64,000 bases of DNA from JBHIKY01 sp042139015 (GTDB taxonomy: Bacteria > Bacillota > Bacilli > Bacillales > Marinococcaceae): the NCBI RefSeq assembly GCF_042139015.1, contig NZ_JBHIKY010000008.1:62001-126000 (forward strand). The letters run 5' to 3'. Each line of letters opens with the position of its first letter. The stretch's first letter is position 1. Of the stretch, positions 24,231 to 32,860 are shown piece by piece. Below the pieces are notes generated by a model, which was not told the origin of the DNA, did not search any database, and saw only the letters and a program-made list of their open reading frames with translations. The translations under genes were made by a program, and so were the position numbers.

Positions 24231-25772
24231 ATGAAGGATATAAAAGAAAAAGTCGGAGTCATTGATATCGGCTCAAACTCTATTCGACTTGTAATTCATG
24301 AAGTAGATGAAAAACGAGGGTTTCGTGAAATTCATAACTTAAAAAAAGTCGCCCGTTTAAGTGATCATATTAATGAAGAGCAAAAATTAACAATAAAAGG
24401 ATTTGAGGTGCTGAAAAACGCGCTCATTCAGTTCGAAGAAGTAATGTCCTTCCACCGGGTAGCAAGTGTCCAGGCAGTAGCTACTGCTGCTATTCGAAAC
24501 GCTGCTAACCAACAGCGCATTATTGATTATATCCAAACGGAAACCTCATTGCCTGTGAGAGTATTGTCTGGTGAAGAAGAAGCATATTACGGGTATCTTG
24601 CGGTAGTTAATTCCACATCCGTTAAAGAAGGAATCACCATTGATATTGGCGGCGGCAGTACAGAAATAACAATGTTTAAAGATAAAAAACTAATTCATTC
24701 CCACAGCTTTCCATTTGGTGCTCTTACATTAAAGAAAAAATATCTTCAAGACACAAACGGAAATAAGGCAGAATTAAAAAAGCTTGCCTCCTTCGTGAAA
24801 GATGAATTCTCCAAGCTTGAATGGCTCCATCGATCAAAGCTCCCGGTGATTGGAATCGGGGGAAGTGCACGAAATATGGCTCTTGTGCATCAGGCTGAGA
24901 CAAAGTATCCACTTTCAGGTTTACATCAATATATCATTTCTACAAAAGGTGTGATGTCGACCCTTGATCTGTTTGAGAGCAATTCGTTGTCAGAAAGGGA
25001 AAATATTGAAGGTTTATCAAAAGATCGTGCTGATGTTATTATCCCTGCTGTACGTGTCATACATTTATTAATTGAACATGTCAGCGCTCCTTATTTTATG
25101 ATGAGCAATAAAGGGCTGCGTGATGGACTTTTGTACGAAGAACTCCTGAAGGATTATCAGGCAGAATTTTTTCCTGAGGCTGCTGAAGAAAGTTTTTTTC
25201 AGCTCATGAGGGAATTCGAAATGCACGAGGACTACGTGCAGGAGGTTGGAAGAATAGCCCGCCAGCTTTATGAACAGTTTGAACCCCATTTACCAGAAAA
25301 ACTGCTTCATGAGGAAAATGAACGCTTGCTCCGGATGAGTGCAAGAGTATTGTACATTGGAGAATTTATAAGCGGGGAAGCGAGCAGCCAGCACACGTTT
25401 TATTTATTAACCAACCGTTCCATTGATGGTATATCCCATAGAGAACGACTCGCGATGGCGTTTATAGCTTCCTTTAAATCTAAATCCTGGCTTAAGCAAT
25501 TTGCACAGCCATTTGATAATTATTTAACAAAAGATAAATTAAAACGGCTGGAGCTGCTCGGCTCTCTGTTAAAGCTTGCTTACTCATTGAATAGAACACA
25601 CCGAAAAATTGTGCAGCACATTGAAGTGGCAGATCATTCAAAAGCATTAAATGTCCATATATTTTGCAGAGATAATACTGCAAGCTACTTTGAAGAAGTG
25701 AAGAGCGATAAATATAAAAAGCACATTGAAAAAGTCCTTAACAAAGATATTGAGCTGCATTTTCACGAATGA
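24231..25772 (+). CDS. ppx: Exopolyphosphatase (Ppx/GppA family)
   Basis: This is a 513-residue cytoplasmic enzyme that hydrolyses polyphosphate or pppGpp. Phosphate-binding loop 1 is IDIGSNSIRLVI (about residues 12-23), and loop 2 is IDIGGGSTEI near 140, with the catalytic GEEEAYYGYLAV between them. The C-terminal half has the HD-like helical domain seen in long Ppx proteins. The ATG at 24231 has CAGGAGGC. It is followed by ppk about 95 bases downstream, so synthesis and breakdown of polyphosphate are paired. It is divergent from the znu operon. Confidence 0.94.
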   Translation: MKDIKEKVGVIDIGSNSIRLVIHEVDEKRGFREIHNLKKVARLSDHINEEQKLTIKGFEVLKNALIQFEEVMSFHRVASVQAVATAAIRNAANQQRIIDYIQTETSLPVRVLSGEEEAYYGYLAVVNSTSVKEGITIDIGGGSTEITMFKDKKLIHSHSFPFGALTLKKKYLQDTNGNKAELKKLASFVKDEFSKLEWLHRSKLPVIGIGGSARNMALVHQAETKYPLSGLHQYIISTKGVMSTLDLFESNSLSERENIEGLSKDRADVIIPAVRVIHLLIEHVSAPYFMMSNKGLRDGLLYEELLKDYQAEFFPEAAEESFFQLMREFEMHEDYVQEVGRIARQLYEQFEPHLPEKLLHEENERLLRMSARVLYIGEFISGEASSQHTFYLLTNRSIDGISHRERLAMAFIASFKSKSWLKQFAQPFDNYLTKDKLKRLELLGSLLKLAYSLNRTHRKIVQHIEVADHSKALNVHIFCRDNTASYFEEVKSDKYKKHIEKVLNKDIELHFHE

Positions 25773-25866
25773 AGCACATACTAATTAATATTCCCTTTAC
25801 ATTTGGGTGCTACAATTAAACAGAAAATGCATTCTGACACTAAAGGCTGAAAGAGGTGTAGTGGGA

Positions 25867-27975
25867 GTGACTGACATTGAACTTTCTGCTTCTGATTTGA
25901 ACAACCCATCTTATTATAATAACCGCGAACTCAGCTGGCTCGCCTTTAATGAACGAGTACTCGAAGAAGCACTGGATGAAAGAAATCCATTATTAGAACG
26001 ACTAAAATTCCTTGCAATTTTTAGTTCTAACCTTGATGAATTTTTCATGGTTCGTGTTGCAGGGCTAAAAGATCAAGTAAAAGCAGGGTTTAATAAGCCG
26101 GAAAATAAAGCAGGACTGACTCCGAAGCAGCAGCTGAAGGTGATTACGAACAAAAACAAAGTTCTTGTGAGGCTGCAGGATAATTTTTATTCGGAAACAC
26201 TGCTTCCTCTTCTTCATCAGGAAGGAATAGAATTCTTAACCCCTGACGAATTAAACAAAACTCAGCAGGAATACGCGAAGAAATATTTTGAGGATTACAT
26301 TTTTCCAGTGCTTACCCCTATGGCCGTAGATGCGTACCGGCCTTTTCCTATGCTTCTGAACAAATCCATCAATCTCGCAGTAAGGCTTACTGATGAAAGC
26401 GACCCATATTATGAGAGCAACGCAATAGTACAGGTTCCCTCTGTTATCAATCGGTTTGTCGAGCTCCCTTCAAATGATCAAAAAAAACAATTTATTATGC
26501 TTGAGCATGTAATAAGTGAATTTATCGAGGAATTATTTGAAGGCTATAGTGTCTCCTCTGTCTCTCCTTTCCGGCTGACTCGAAATGCTGATTTAACTAT
26601 TCATGAAGAGGGGGCAAGAGATCTTCTAAGGGAAATTGAAAAAGAATTAAAAAAACGAAAATGGGGAGCAGCAGTACGTCTTGAATACCAAAAAGGAATG
26701 ATGGATGAAAAGATCTTAACATATCTTCAAACCTCTTTAGAAATTCACGAAAATGATGTGTATTGCCTGAGCGGTCCGCTTGACCTTACTTTTTTATTTA
26801 AATTATACTCACTTCTATCTTCAGAGTGGGAACATCTCGTTCACGAAACTTTTATACCGCAGCCGCCTGAAGATTTAATAAATGAATCTGATATTTTCCA
26901 AGCAATATTAAAAAAAGATATTCTCCTTCATCATCCGTATGAATCTTTTCAGCCAGTTATTGACTTTATGAGCGCTGCCGCAGTAGACCCAGATGTACTT
27001 GCTATTAAGCAGACTTTGTATAGAGTCAGCGGAGACTCGCCGATCATAAATGCCTTGGCAACAGCAGCAGAGAACGGAAAGCAGGTGACCGTTTTAGTTG
27101 AGCTGAAAGCAAGATTTGATGAAGAAAATAATATACAATGGGCAAAAAAGCTGGAAAAAGCAGGCGTGCACGTCATTTATGGAATAACCGGTTTAAAAAC
27201 CCACAGTAAAATTACGCTTGTAGTTAGACAATCTGCCGGTAAGATAGAACGATTTGTACATTTAGGGACCGGCAATTATAATGATTCCACTGCCAAGCTG
27301 TATACAGATATGGGGTTATTTACCTCAAAGCCAGAATTCGGAGAAGACGCCACCAACTTTTTTAACCATTTAAGTGGCTACAGTAAAAAACCAGTATGGC
27401 ATCTCCTTTCCACTTCCCCAATAGAAATAAGAGATGACCTTCTTCGATATATTGAAGAGGAGATGGAATATCACAAAAAATTTGGCTGGGGCAGAATTAT
27501 CGCGAAAATGAACTCTTTAACAGACAAACCTCTAATCTTAAAGCTCTATGAAGCTTCACGCAGTGGTGTGAAAATTGACCTGATCGTAAGAGGCATCTGC
27601 TGCTTACGGCCGGGAGTGCCTGGAGTTAGTGATAATATCCGCGTGCAAAGCATCGTCGGCCGTTTTCTTGAACATACAAGAATGTTTTATTTTCATCTGA
27701 ATGGAAATAAAAAAATGTTTCTTTCATCTGCTGACTGGATGACTCGCAATATGGAAAAAAGAATTGAGATTATGTTTCCGATATTAGAGGAGAAGTTAAA
27801 AAAGCGATTCTTAATGATTCTTGAAGTAACATTACGTGATAATGTAAAATCGCGTGAACAATTAGTCGACGGCTCATACCGATACAAAAAGCGGGCAGAG
27901 GAAGAACAGTCTCTCGAAAGTCAATTAGTATTTTTTGAATGGGCTTCGAGATTTATTGAAGAGCAGGATGATTAA
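25867..27975 (+). CDS. ppk: Polyphosphate kinase 1
   Basis: This is a 702-residue enzyme that reversibly polymerises the ATP gamma-phosphate into polyphosphate. All four regions are present. The N-domain contains NRELSWLAFNERVLEEA, and the head domain follows. The two phospholipase-D-like C domains carry the autophosphorylated His of GLKTHSKI and the motif HLGTGNYND. GTG at 25867 is chosen because AGAGGTG lies 8 bases before it; the frame is open further upstream without a start. It is cotranscribed with ppx. Confidence 0.96.
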   Translation: MTDIELSASDLNNPSYYNNRELSWLAFNERVLEEALDERNPLLERLKFLAIFSSNLDEFFMVRVAGLKDQVKAGFNKPENKAGLTPKQQLKVITNKNKVLVRLQDNFYSETLLPLLHQEGIEFLTPDELNKTQQEYAKKYFEDYIFPVLTPMAVDAYRPFPMLLNKSINLAVRLTDESDPYYESNAIVQVPSVINRFVELPSNDQKKQFIMLEHVISEFIEELFEGYSVSSVSPFRLTRNADLTIHEEGARDLLREIEKELKKRKWGAAVRLEYQKGMMDEKILTYLQTSLEIHENDVYCLSGPLDLTFLFKLYSLLSSEWEHLVHETFIPQPPEDLINESDIFQAILKKDILLHHPYESFQPVIDFMSAAAVDPDVLAIKQTLYRVSGDSPIINALATAAENGKQVTVLVELKARFDEENNIQWAKKLEKAGVHVIYGITGLKTHSKITLVVRQSAGKIERFVHLGTGNYNDSTAKLYTDMGLFTSKPEFGEDATNFFNHLSGYSKKPVWHLLSTSPIEIRDDLLRYIEEEMEYHKKFGWGRIIAKMNSLTDKPLILKLYEASRSGVKIDLIVRGICCLRPGVPGVSDNIRVQSIVGRFLEHTRMFYFHLNGNKKMFLSSADWMTRNMEKRIEIMFPILEEKLKKRFLMILEVTLRDNVKSREQLVDGSYRYKKRAEEEQSLESQLVFFEWASRFIEEQDD

Positions 27976-28024
27976 GAAGAAAAATGGCAGTATATATTTG
28001 TAATACATAAATGGGAGGGATTCG

Positions 28025-28213
28025 ATGGTAGAGCGTCCATTATCCATGAATGTAAGCCAGTACGGAGGACTATACGATATGGTGAGAGAAACCCACTATT
28101 TTGATGTCGAAAAGTGTAAACGCTGCCCTCTTCAGGAAGGATGTTATAAACCTAGGGACAAAACCAAAAGTTATTCAGTCAGCCTAAAATCAGACAAACT
28201 GATTATACTTTGA
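28025..28213 (+). pseudogene. Remnant of an IS1182-type transposase
   Basis: A 62-codon frame contains YFDVEKCKRCPLQEGCYKPR and KTKSYSVSLKSDK. This resembles the cysteine-containing segment in the C-terminal half of IS1182-family transposases (CxxCPL..xC). The rest of the gene is missing on both sides, and the right side is cut by dispersed repeat R1. A GGGAGGG sequence before the ATG is probably fortuitous. A small zinc-binding protein is the less likely alternative. Confidence 0.55.
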
Positions 28214-28315
28214 AGTCTGAAAATCCATTCTTGCGAAGCTTCGCTGAGACAGAATTAGTTGAAGACAAGCCCCGCGGAAAGCGGCCGCCTGCAGGGATGA
28301 AATCAACAAAACCAT
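28212..28315 (+). repeat. Dispersed repeat R1, copy 2 (left end missing)
   Basis: This copy begins at GAAGTCTGAAAATCCATTC and matches copies 1 and 3 to the end (GCAGGGATGAAATCAACA). It lacks the first 45 bases with GGCGGCGACTCC. Confidence 0.85.
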
Positions 28316-28345
28316 ACTTTCTTATTTTTTCGAAAAATCTTAATC

Positions 28346-28398
28346 GCATAGAAAAATAGTATCCTAAATAGAAGAGAGCAGGGACAAGTCCGAAGACT
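28346..28398 (-). repeat. Left half of the palindromic repeat split by the IS element
   Basis: Bases from ATAGAAAAATAGTATCCTAA through GTCCGAAGACT match the reverse complement of 16176-16231. The match breaks after the GACTCC at 28395-28400 and resumes at 30164. Confidence 0.8.
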
Positions 28399-28419
28399 CC
28401 CTCCGGAAAGGTTGATATA

Positions 28420-28777
28420 CCAGTAGGTTAGAAGGTGATAATATCTCTAAAAAAATATTTTGTTGTCAAAGAACAACAGAAAGCTTTGTAAGAGTAAAAA
28501 ATGGTAAATGCAGTGACACGTTGCGGTCGCTAACTTTTCATTGTTAACGGAGAAGAGTATTCCGATGCCCTTTTGGATCTCCGCGTGTCTTAGAAGGACG
28601 TACCCTCCCACGTCTCTTGGCGTCGAGCGCATGCTTTCCTTCGTTGGGTCTCATCCTAAGGCGGAGGCCGCATGATGCTCCAGCTTGGACTCGAGGTCGT
28701 ATGTCTCCGTTTGGCGGCTTCTCCGGATCCTCTTTGTTGTCATGATTCAAGAGAGATGAGTGCCTGGTCGGTATGCA
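28420..28777 (-). ncRNA. Candidate bridge-RNA region of the IS110-family element
   Basis: IS110-family recombinases use an element-encoded bridge RNA. In IS1111-group members it lies 3' of the transposase. The long noncoding 3' end here is GC-richer than its flanks and contains several inverted segments (for example CGGAGGCCGCA near GCGGCTTC). A 9-base run ATGCTCCAG (28674-28682) also occurs at the right junction (30161-30169). Existence, ends and structure of the RNA are inferred, not shown. Confidence 0.45.
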
Positions 28778-30064
28778 TTATGCCGCTTGTCTCACCGACA
28801 GATGACTCGGGAGGTCCCGTCTCATCCGGTCGGGATCAAAGGCTCTCTGGTATTTACTCATGCCGTGAACGACTTGAAGAAGCTTCCGACACAGCGCCAC
28901 TTTCGCTTCTTTTTTCTTGAGTGGATTGGCGGGCCGGTCTGTATAATACTGGTACATGTCTTTGAAGGTCTCGTTATTTGGCAGAATCGTCGTCATCATT
29001 TGAAACAACAGTGCTCGCAGGGCTTTCCGTCCCCGTTTGGACAATCGTTTTTCGCCTTCATGGTTCCCGGAAGAGTTGTCCCGCAACGTTAATCCCGCTA
29101 ATTTGATAAGTTGGCGTGGATGATCATACTGCGAGAGTGGTCCGGTTTCGGCAAGAAGCTCGGCTGCCTGTGTTTTACTCACGCCGCGGATGGACGTGAT
29201 CCATTCGACATCAGAAAGCTGACGGGCATAGAAGAAGAGCTTTTCTTCGATCTCCTGGATCTGCTTGTCTACCAGGTCGTATTGATCTAAGAGAGTGACC
29301 AGTTTGAAATAGGCCATGTCCCTCCCTTGGGTGCGGGCAATGGATAATGGAGCCCTTTCTTTCAGCTTGGCGATTTTGTTTCGGGATAAGAATCGGGAGC
29401 CTTCGTCTTCTTGATATAAGGCCACGCATTCCTCGAGTGAACGTGTCTGGACGTCTGGTGGAAAGGGCGTATATCGGAGGACCGTGCGCGCCTGAATACC
29501 CCAGTCTTTAAAAACTTCCAGGAATTCCGGAAAGTATTGATCGGCCCAGTTGATCAGCTTGTTTTTTAAGCGGGCCCGTTCATTGATCAGGTCCCTTTTC
29601 CAAGTGGCACACTCGCGGAGTTCTGCCTCGATGCTTTCCGGAAAGCGATGAAAGGTGTAGTAGCCGTTTTCGAACAGACGAGCGATTAACCGAGCGTCTT
29701 TTTTATCGTTTTTGGACTGGTTGTTATCCTCGAGCTCTTTGGAACGCTTGACGTGCATCGGGTTTACCATGACGTACATCAGATCTTCATTTCGTAAGTG
29801 TTCCGCGAGGTTTTTCCAGTAGTGGCCGGTGGCTTCAAAGCCAATGATTACTTTCGTTTTCTGATGCCTGGCCTGCACCTTCCGAATGGCCTGAACGAAG
29901 CCAGTGAAGCCCTGGAGCGACTGCTTGAAGGAAAAGGCGCGCTCAAGCTCCTTCCCGCGATCATCAATCGCACAGGCGTAATGCGCGCGCTTGGCGATGT
30001 CTACTCCGATGATCACCGTGTTTTCTGTCACTTGATTAATTTTGTGATTCACTTTATCATGCAT
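28778..30064 (-). CDS. IS110-family transposase (bridge-RNA-guided recombinase type)
   Basis: This is a 428-residue protein, intact. The N-terminal RuvC-like DEDD domain shows Asp22 (GVDIAKR), Glu77 (GFEATGHYW), Asp120 and Asp123 (KNDKKDARLIARL). A coiled-coil region follows. The C-terminal Transposase_20 domain (about 285-370) has the helix-hairpin GVSKTQAAELLAETG and a serine pair in NSSGNHEG that holds the likely catalytic Ser332. Length is usual for the family. ATG at 30064 follows AAGGAGG. No frameshift is seen, so the element is probably active or recently so. GC content is higher than in neighbouring genes, a sign of transfer. Confidence 0.95.
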   Translation of the reverse strand: MHDKVNHKINQVTENTVIIGVDIAKRAHYACAIDDRGKELERAFSFKQSLQGFTGFVQAIRKVQARHQKTKVIIGFEATGHYWKNLAEHLRNEDLMYVMVNPMHVKRSKELEDNNQSKNDKKDARLIARLFENGYYTFHRFPESIEAELRECATWKRDLINERARLKNKLINWADQYFPEFLEVFKDWGIQARTVLRYTPFPPDVQTRSLEECVALYQEDEGSRFLSRNKIAKLKERAPLSIARTQGRDMAYFKLVTLLDQYDLVDKQIQEIEEKLFFYARQLSDVEWITSIRGVSKTQAAELLAETGPLSQYDHPRQLIKLAGLTLRDNSSGNHEGEKRLSKRGRKALRALLFQMMTTILPNNETFKDMYQYYTDRPANPLKKKEAKVALCRKLLQVVHGMSKYQRAFDPDRMRRDLPSHLSVRQAA

Positions 30065-30163
30065 GTGTAAGGTCCTCCTTCGATGTGTGGTTTTGTCTAT
30101 ATCCGCATCTTAACGGAGGACCTTTTTTCGTTCAAGAGGAGGATATCTCCCCCAACAGGAATG

Positions 30164-30250
30164 CTCCAGTGGGAAGAGCAGCGGCTGAAGATCCGCCGGG
30201 CGCGGGTTTCGCCCGGTTAGCTGAAGCGCTGCCCACGGAAAGCGTAGGAC
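30164..30250 (-). repeat. Right half of the palindromic repeat split by the IS element
   Basis: Bases CTCCAGTGGGAAGAGC through GAAGCGCTGCCCAC (30170-30237 is the REP-like palindrome) match the reverse complement of 16105-16175 almost exactly. After CCCAC the two copies diverge. Confidence 0.85.
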
Positions 30251-30258
30251 TTGTCCCC

Positions 30259-30308
30259 TGCTTTTTTTACCATGCAAAAGGGGCGAGTATCATTTATGAT
30301 ACAGCCCC
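30259..30308 (+). repeat. 50-base repeat R3, copy 2
   Basis: This copy of R3 matches 16386-16437 apart from one missing A. It ends in the hairpin GAGTATCAT/ATGATACAGCCCC. Confidence 0.85.
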
Positions 30309-30350
30309 ATGACGTCTTATATTTGATACTTTTGAGGAAGTTTTTTCTTC

Positions 30351-31052
30351 TTATTGTGCAGCAAGCAGTTGTTTCTGTTCTTCTGCGTTATCCTGAATTT
30401 CAACAGCATACCAGCTTTTTGCATCGCCATTTTTATCTTTGTACGATTCAAGACCGCCGACTCCTCGATGATAAGCGGTTAATGCTTCATCCCAATTCTC
30501 ATATTTATCATGCAGATAATCAAGATATTCGATCGATAATTGAATCGCATAGTACGGATTAAATAAATCAGAATCCTTATACGGCATGTCTGCTTTTTTC
30601 GCAATCCACGGTCCAGTGTTTTTCATGAACTGGGCCATGCCGTATGCCTTTCCATATTTAGTTTCGGGTCCTGTCAGCTCCGGATCAAATGTATCTCCTG
30701 TCTCCACTCTTAATAATTCATAAACCAGTTCTGGATCAATATCTTTCTTTTCGGCTTGATGAGTCAGAAAAATGCCCCATTCGAGTTTAAAACGGTCTTC
30801 ACTTTCCTCTTTCATTGTCTCAGCTTTAGCTTTCGCATACTTCCAGTCGCGATAGTCCATATCAAGAGAAGCATCCTCTGATTTCTCCAGAAATTCGGAG
30901 CCTTCTTCAATGTCCTTTATCTCTTCTAATTCTTTGCTGTCTGATTCAAGTTTTTTTATATGTTCATCCATATGTTCGCGATCAAATCCACTGATGAAAA
31001 AAACCGCAGGAAGAATTAATCCCGCCAATTTAATTTGCCATAATGACAACAT
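30351..31052 (-). CDS. Lytic transglycosylase-like (SLT domain) exported protein
   Basis: This is a 233-residue protein with an N-terminal membrane or signal segment (about 4-22), an acidic helical stretch, then an SLT lysozyme-like domain from about residue 95. The catalytic Glu is in LLRVETGDTFDPEL; GKAYGMAQFM and the closing LTAYHRGVGGLESY are also typical of the fold. It probably cleaves peptidoglycan glycan strands outside the membrane. The ATG at 31052 follows GGAGGTG closely; a TTG one codon later has better spacing. It is not part of the B. subtilis order and lies at the edge of the accessory island. Confidence 0.88.
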   Translation of the reverse strand: MLSLWQIKLAGLILPAVFFISGFDREHMDEHIKKLESDSKELEEIKDIEEGSEFLEKSEDASLDMDYRDWKYAKAKAETMKEESEDRFKLEWGIFLTHQAEKKDIDPELVYELLRVETGDTFDPELTGPETKYGKAYGMAQFMKNTGPWIAKKADMPYKDSDLFNPYYAIQLSIEYLDYLHDKYENWDEALTAYHRGVGGLESYKDKNGDAKSWYAVEIQDNAEEQKQLLAAQ

Positions 31053-31154
31053 TCACACCTCCAAATATTTCGTGTTATGTTTTTTTCCGTGGAAGAATAA
31101 ATGAAAAAGATAATAAGCCTACGAATTTCTTCCTACGATTATCCTTTTTAACAA

Positions 31155-31198
31155 AAAATAATCACCCCGTCAAGAAATAAGGGGGTGATTATTTATAA
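31155..31198. terminator. Strong bidirectional hairpin upstream of the SLT gene
   Basis: AAATAATCACCCC and GGGGGTGATTATTT form a 13-bp stem. It probably terminates the sensor kinase transcript before the SLT gene. Confidence 0.75.
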
Positions 31199-31223
31199 TT
31201 ACATAAAATTGGCATGTGAAAAT

Positions 31224-31250
31224 CTGTCAGTCGATTCCTTTGACTGACAG
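31224..31250. promoter_or_regulatory. Perfect inverted repeat behind the sensor kinase gene
   Basis: CTGTCAGTC and GACTGACAG are separated by nine bases, just 3' of the kinase stop codon. It may be the first hairpin of a double terminator or an operator for the SLT gene. Confidence 0.45.
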
Positions 31251-31269
31251 GCACAAACAGCATGGAAAT

Positions 31270-32634
31270 TTAATTGAGTATAGGAAATTGCAGAGTAATT
31301 GTCGTTCCTTCGTCCTCTAAACTGTGTATCGAGAATAAACCTCCATGATCCTCCATAATTTTTCTGCAGAGGGGTATCCCCACTCCGGTTCCTTTCTCTT
31401 TCGTTGTAAAAAATGGTTTACCCAGATTGCTTAACACGTCCTCAGGAATTCCCAGTCCATTGTCTTTAAGAGTAATAACGAGATGATTATCTTGTATCTC
31501 ACTGATTAAAGAAAATGTATTTTTTTGTGCATCTTTCGGAAAGGCTTCTATTGAATTTCGAAGAGCATTGAGAATAATCTGCTTAAATGAAGATTCATTT
31601 ACTTTAATTTTTTCATAACCGCATTGAACATTATAATCAAAATGAATGCCCTGCATTAGACATTCGGATTTTACGATATCAATAACACTTTCCATTAAGC
31701 GCTTTGGGGTAGTAATTTCTTTTTTAATTTTCTTTCGAGCGACAGACAAGAAGTTATCGATAATTTCGTTCATTCTATCTGTCTCCGACAGAATAGTATC
31801 AGAGTACTTTTCGAAGCTGTCGGTTAAAGAAGAAAGCTGCAAAAACCCTTTTATAACGGAAAGCGGATTACGAAGCTCATGAGCAACCCCAGCGGCTAAA
31901 TAAGATACAGATTCCATTTGATCTTGAAAGGTTAGAAGGTGATTATATTTTTTTTCGTAAGAATAATCATACAGCATAATTAACACTCGGTCATGAGGTT
32001 TCAAATACACACTTTTATATACCATATATTCCTTGGAATGATCATTCTTCATTTCAAGCTGTAGAGATCGCTTCTTGAAAAAAGTATCTTTGATTAACCG
32101 CGGGAGTACAGAGAGACATACCGTTTTTTCAGCAGCATGTTCAATATTAATGCTTCCCTCGGCATCCTTGACGGCATTATCGCAGTAATTTCTAAAGGGC
32201 TTGTTGCATTCAGTTACTTCCATCCTATGATTAATTACAGCATATGGCTGTTCAAACTGCGTTAATATATCATTTAGAACTGTAGTATTGGACTCAAGTT
32301 CATACTGATACGTTCCCGACAGTAAAAACACTCCGTCACTCCAAATCCCACTGTATCGGACGGCAATAAACTTATCATTGTGAGGGTGATAAAGGACTGC
32401 ATTCTGTTTGATCCGCTGCTTTTCCAATCCATTAAGATAAAAAAGGCATTTTGTCTTATCCTGTCCATCAAAACAGTCAACAAAAAAAACGTGATCCTCC
32501 ATAAGCGTTTTGGCAATACTGTTGGATGCCAATATTCTGCCATCCCGGCTTATTACCCATTTTATGTCCTCGTTTAAAGCATCAAATTCTGATTCAAAAT
32601 CAGATATTTTTAATGTACGCAGAGATTCGTACAT
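31270..32634 (-). CDS. Orphan sensor histidine kinase with PAS domains (sporulation-kinase type)
   Basis: This is a 454-residue protein without membrane helices, so it is cytoplasmic. Two PAS-like regions cover about 1-230. The DHp helix carries the phosphorylated His in YLAAGVAHELRNPLSVIKGF, and the HATPase domain has the N box (IILNALRNSIEAF), G1 (DNGLGIPEDVL) and GTGVGIPLCRKI. The ELRNPL type of H box is that of KinA-E kinases that feed Spo0F. No response regulator is adjacent, consistent with a phosphorelay kinase, but that is inference. ATG at 32634 follows GAGGAGGGG. Confidence 0.88.
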   Translation of the reverse strand: MYESLRTLKISDFESEFDALNEDIKWVISRDGRILASNSIAKTLMEDHVFFVDCFDGQDKTKCLFYLNGLEKQRIKQNAVLYHPHNDKFIAVRYSGIWSDGVFLLSGTYQYELESNTTVLNDILTQFEQPYAVINHRMEVTECNKPFRNYCDNAVKDAEGSINIEHAAEKTVCLSVLPRLIKDTFFKKRSLQLEMKNDHSKEYMVYKSVYLKPHDRVLIMLYDYSYEKKYNHLLTFQDQMESVSYLAAGVAHELRNPLSVIKGFLQLSSLTDSFEKYSDTILSETDRMNEIIDNFLSVARKKIKKEITTPKRLMESVIDIVKSECLMQGIHFDYNVQCGYEKIKVNESSFKQIILNALRNSIEAFPKDAQKNTFSLISEIQDNHLVITLKDNGLGIPEDVLSNLGKPFFTTKEKGTGVGIPLCRKIMEDHGGLFSIHSLEDEGTTITLQFPILN

Positions 32635-32860
32635 ATAACCCCTCCTCGTATAGCCGGCCCCCGTAAACAATACAATTTTATTTTTATTAATTAAGTGTAT
32701 ATATTAGTCGATGTCAAATCTTACTACTTATCGATTATACTAAAATTTTCTAAAATTGCCTACTTTTTTTCTAATAATTTCTTCTTCTATTTTTCTTTTT
32801 CACTCCTTTTTGTCTATTTCATAAGATATATCAGCGACAGCGGAAAAGGGAGTGACATGA

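Larger units (their letters stand above)
27976..28777. other. Accessory stretch between ppk and the IS110 transposase
   Basis: This 800-base region holds a transposase remnant, R1 copy 2, the left half of a split palindromic repeat and the noncoding 3' end of the IS110-family element. No intact gene is present. Confidence 0.75.
28397..30165 (-). mobile_element. IS110-family (IS1111-like) insertion sequence, complete
   Basis: The boundaries come from the uninterrupted copy at 16.1 kb. The empty site reads GAAGA-CT-CCAGTGGG. Here the left side is GAAGA-CT followed by CCCTCCGG, and the right side is AGGAATG followed by CT-CCAGTGGG. The element is therefore about 1765 bases between two CT dinucleotides, although the repeated CTCC leaves up to two bases of ambiguity. 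It encodes one DEDD transposase leftward, with about 100 bases 5' and 380 bases 3' of it. Ends lack perfect terminal inverted repeats. Related subterminal sequences GGTTGATATACC (left) and GGGGAGATATCC (right, inverted) resemble IS1111-group arrangements. Confidence 0.85.

Noticed and set aside
28025..28213. A functional small zinc-binding protein after ppk
   Set aside because: The sequence fits an internal transposase segment better and is cut by a repeat at its end.
28672..28920. Plus-strand frames over the 3' end of the IS110 transposase
   Set aside because: They are antisense to the transposase and its noncoding end, with no homology visible.
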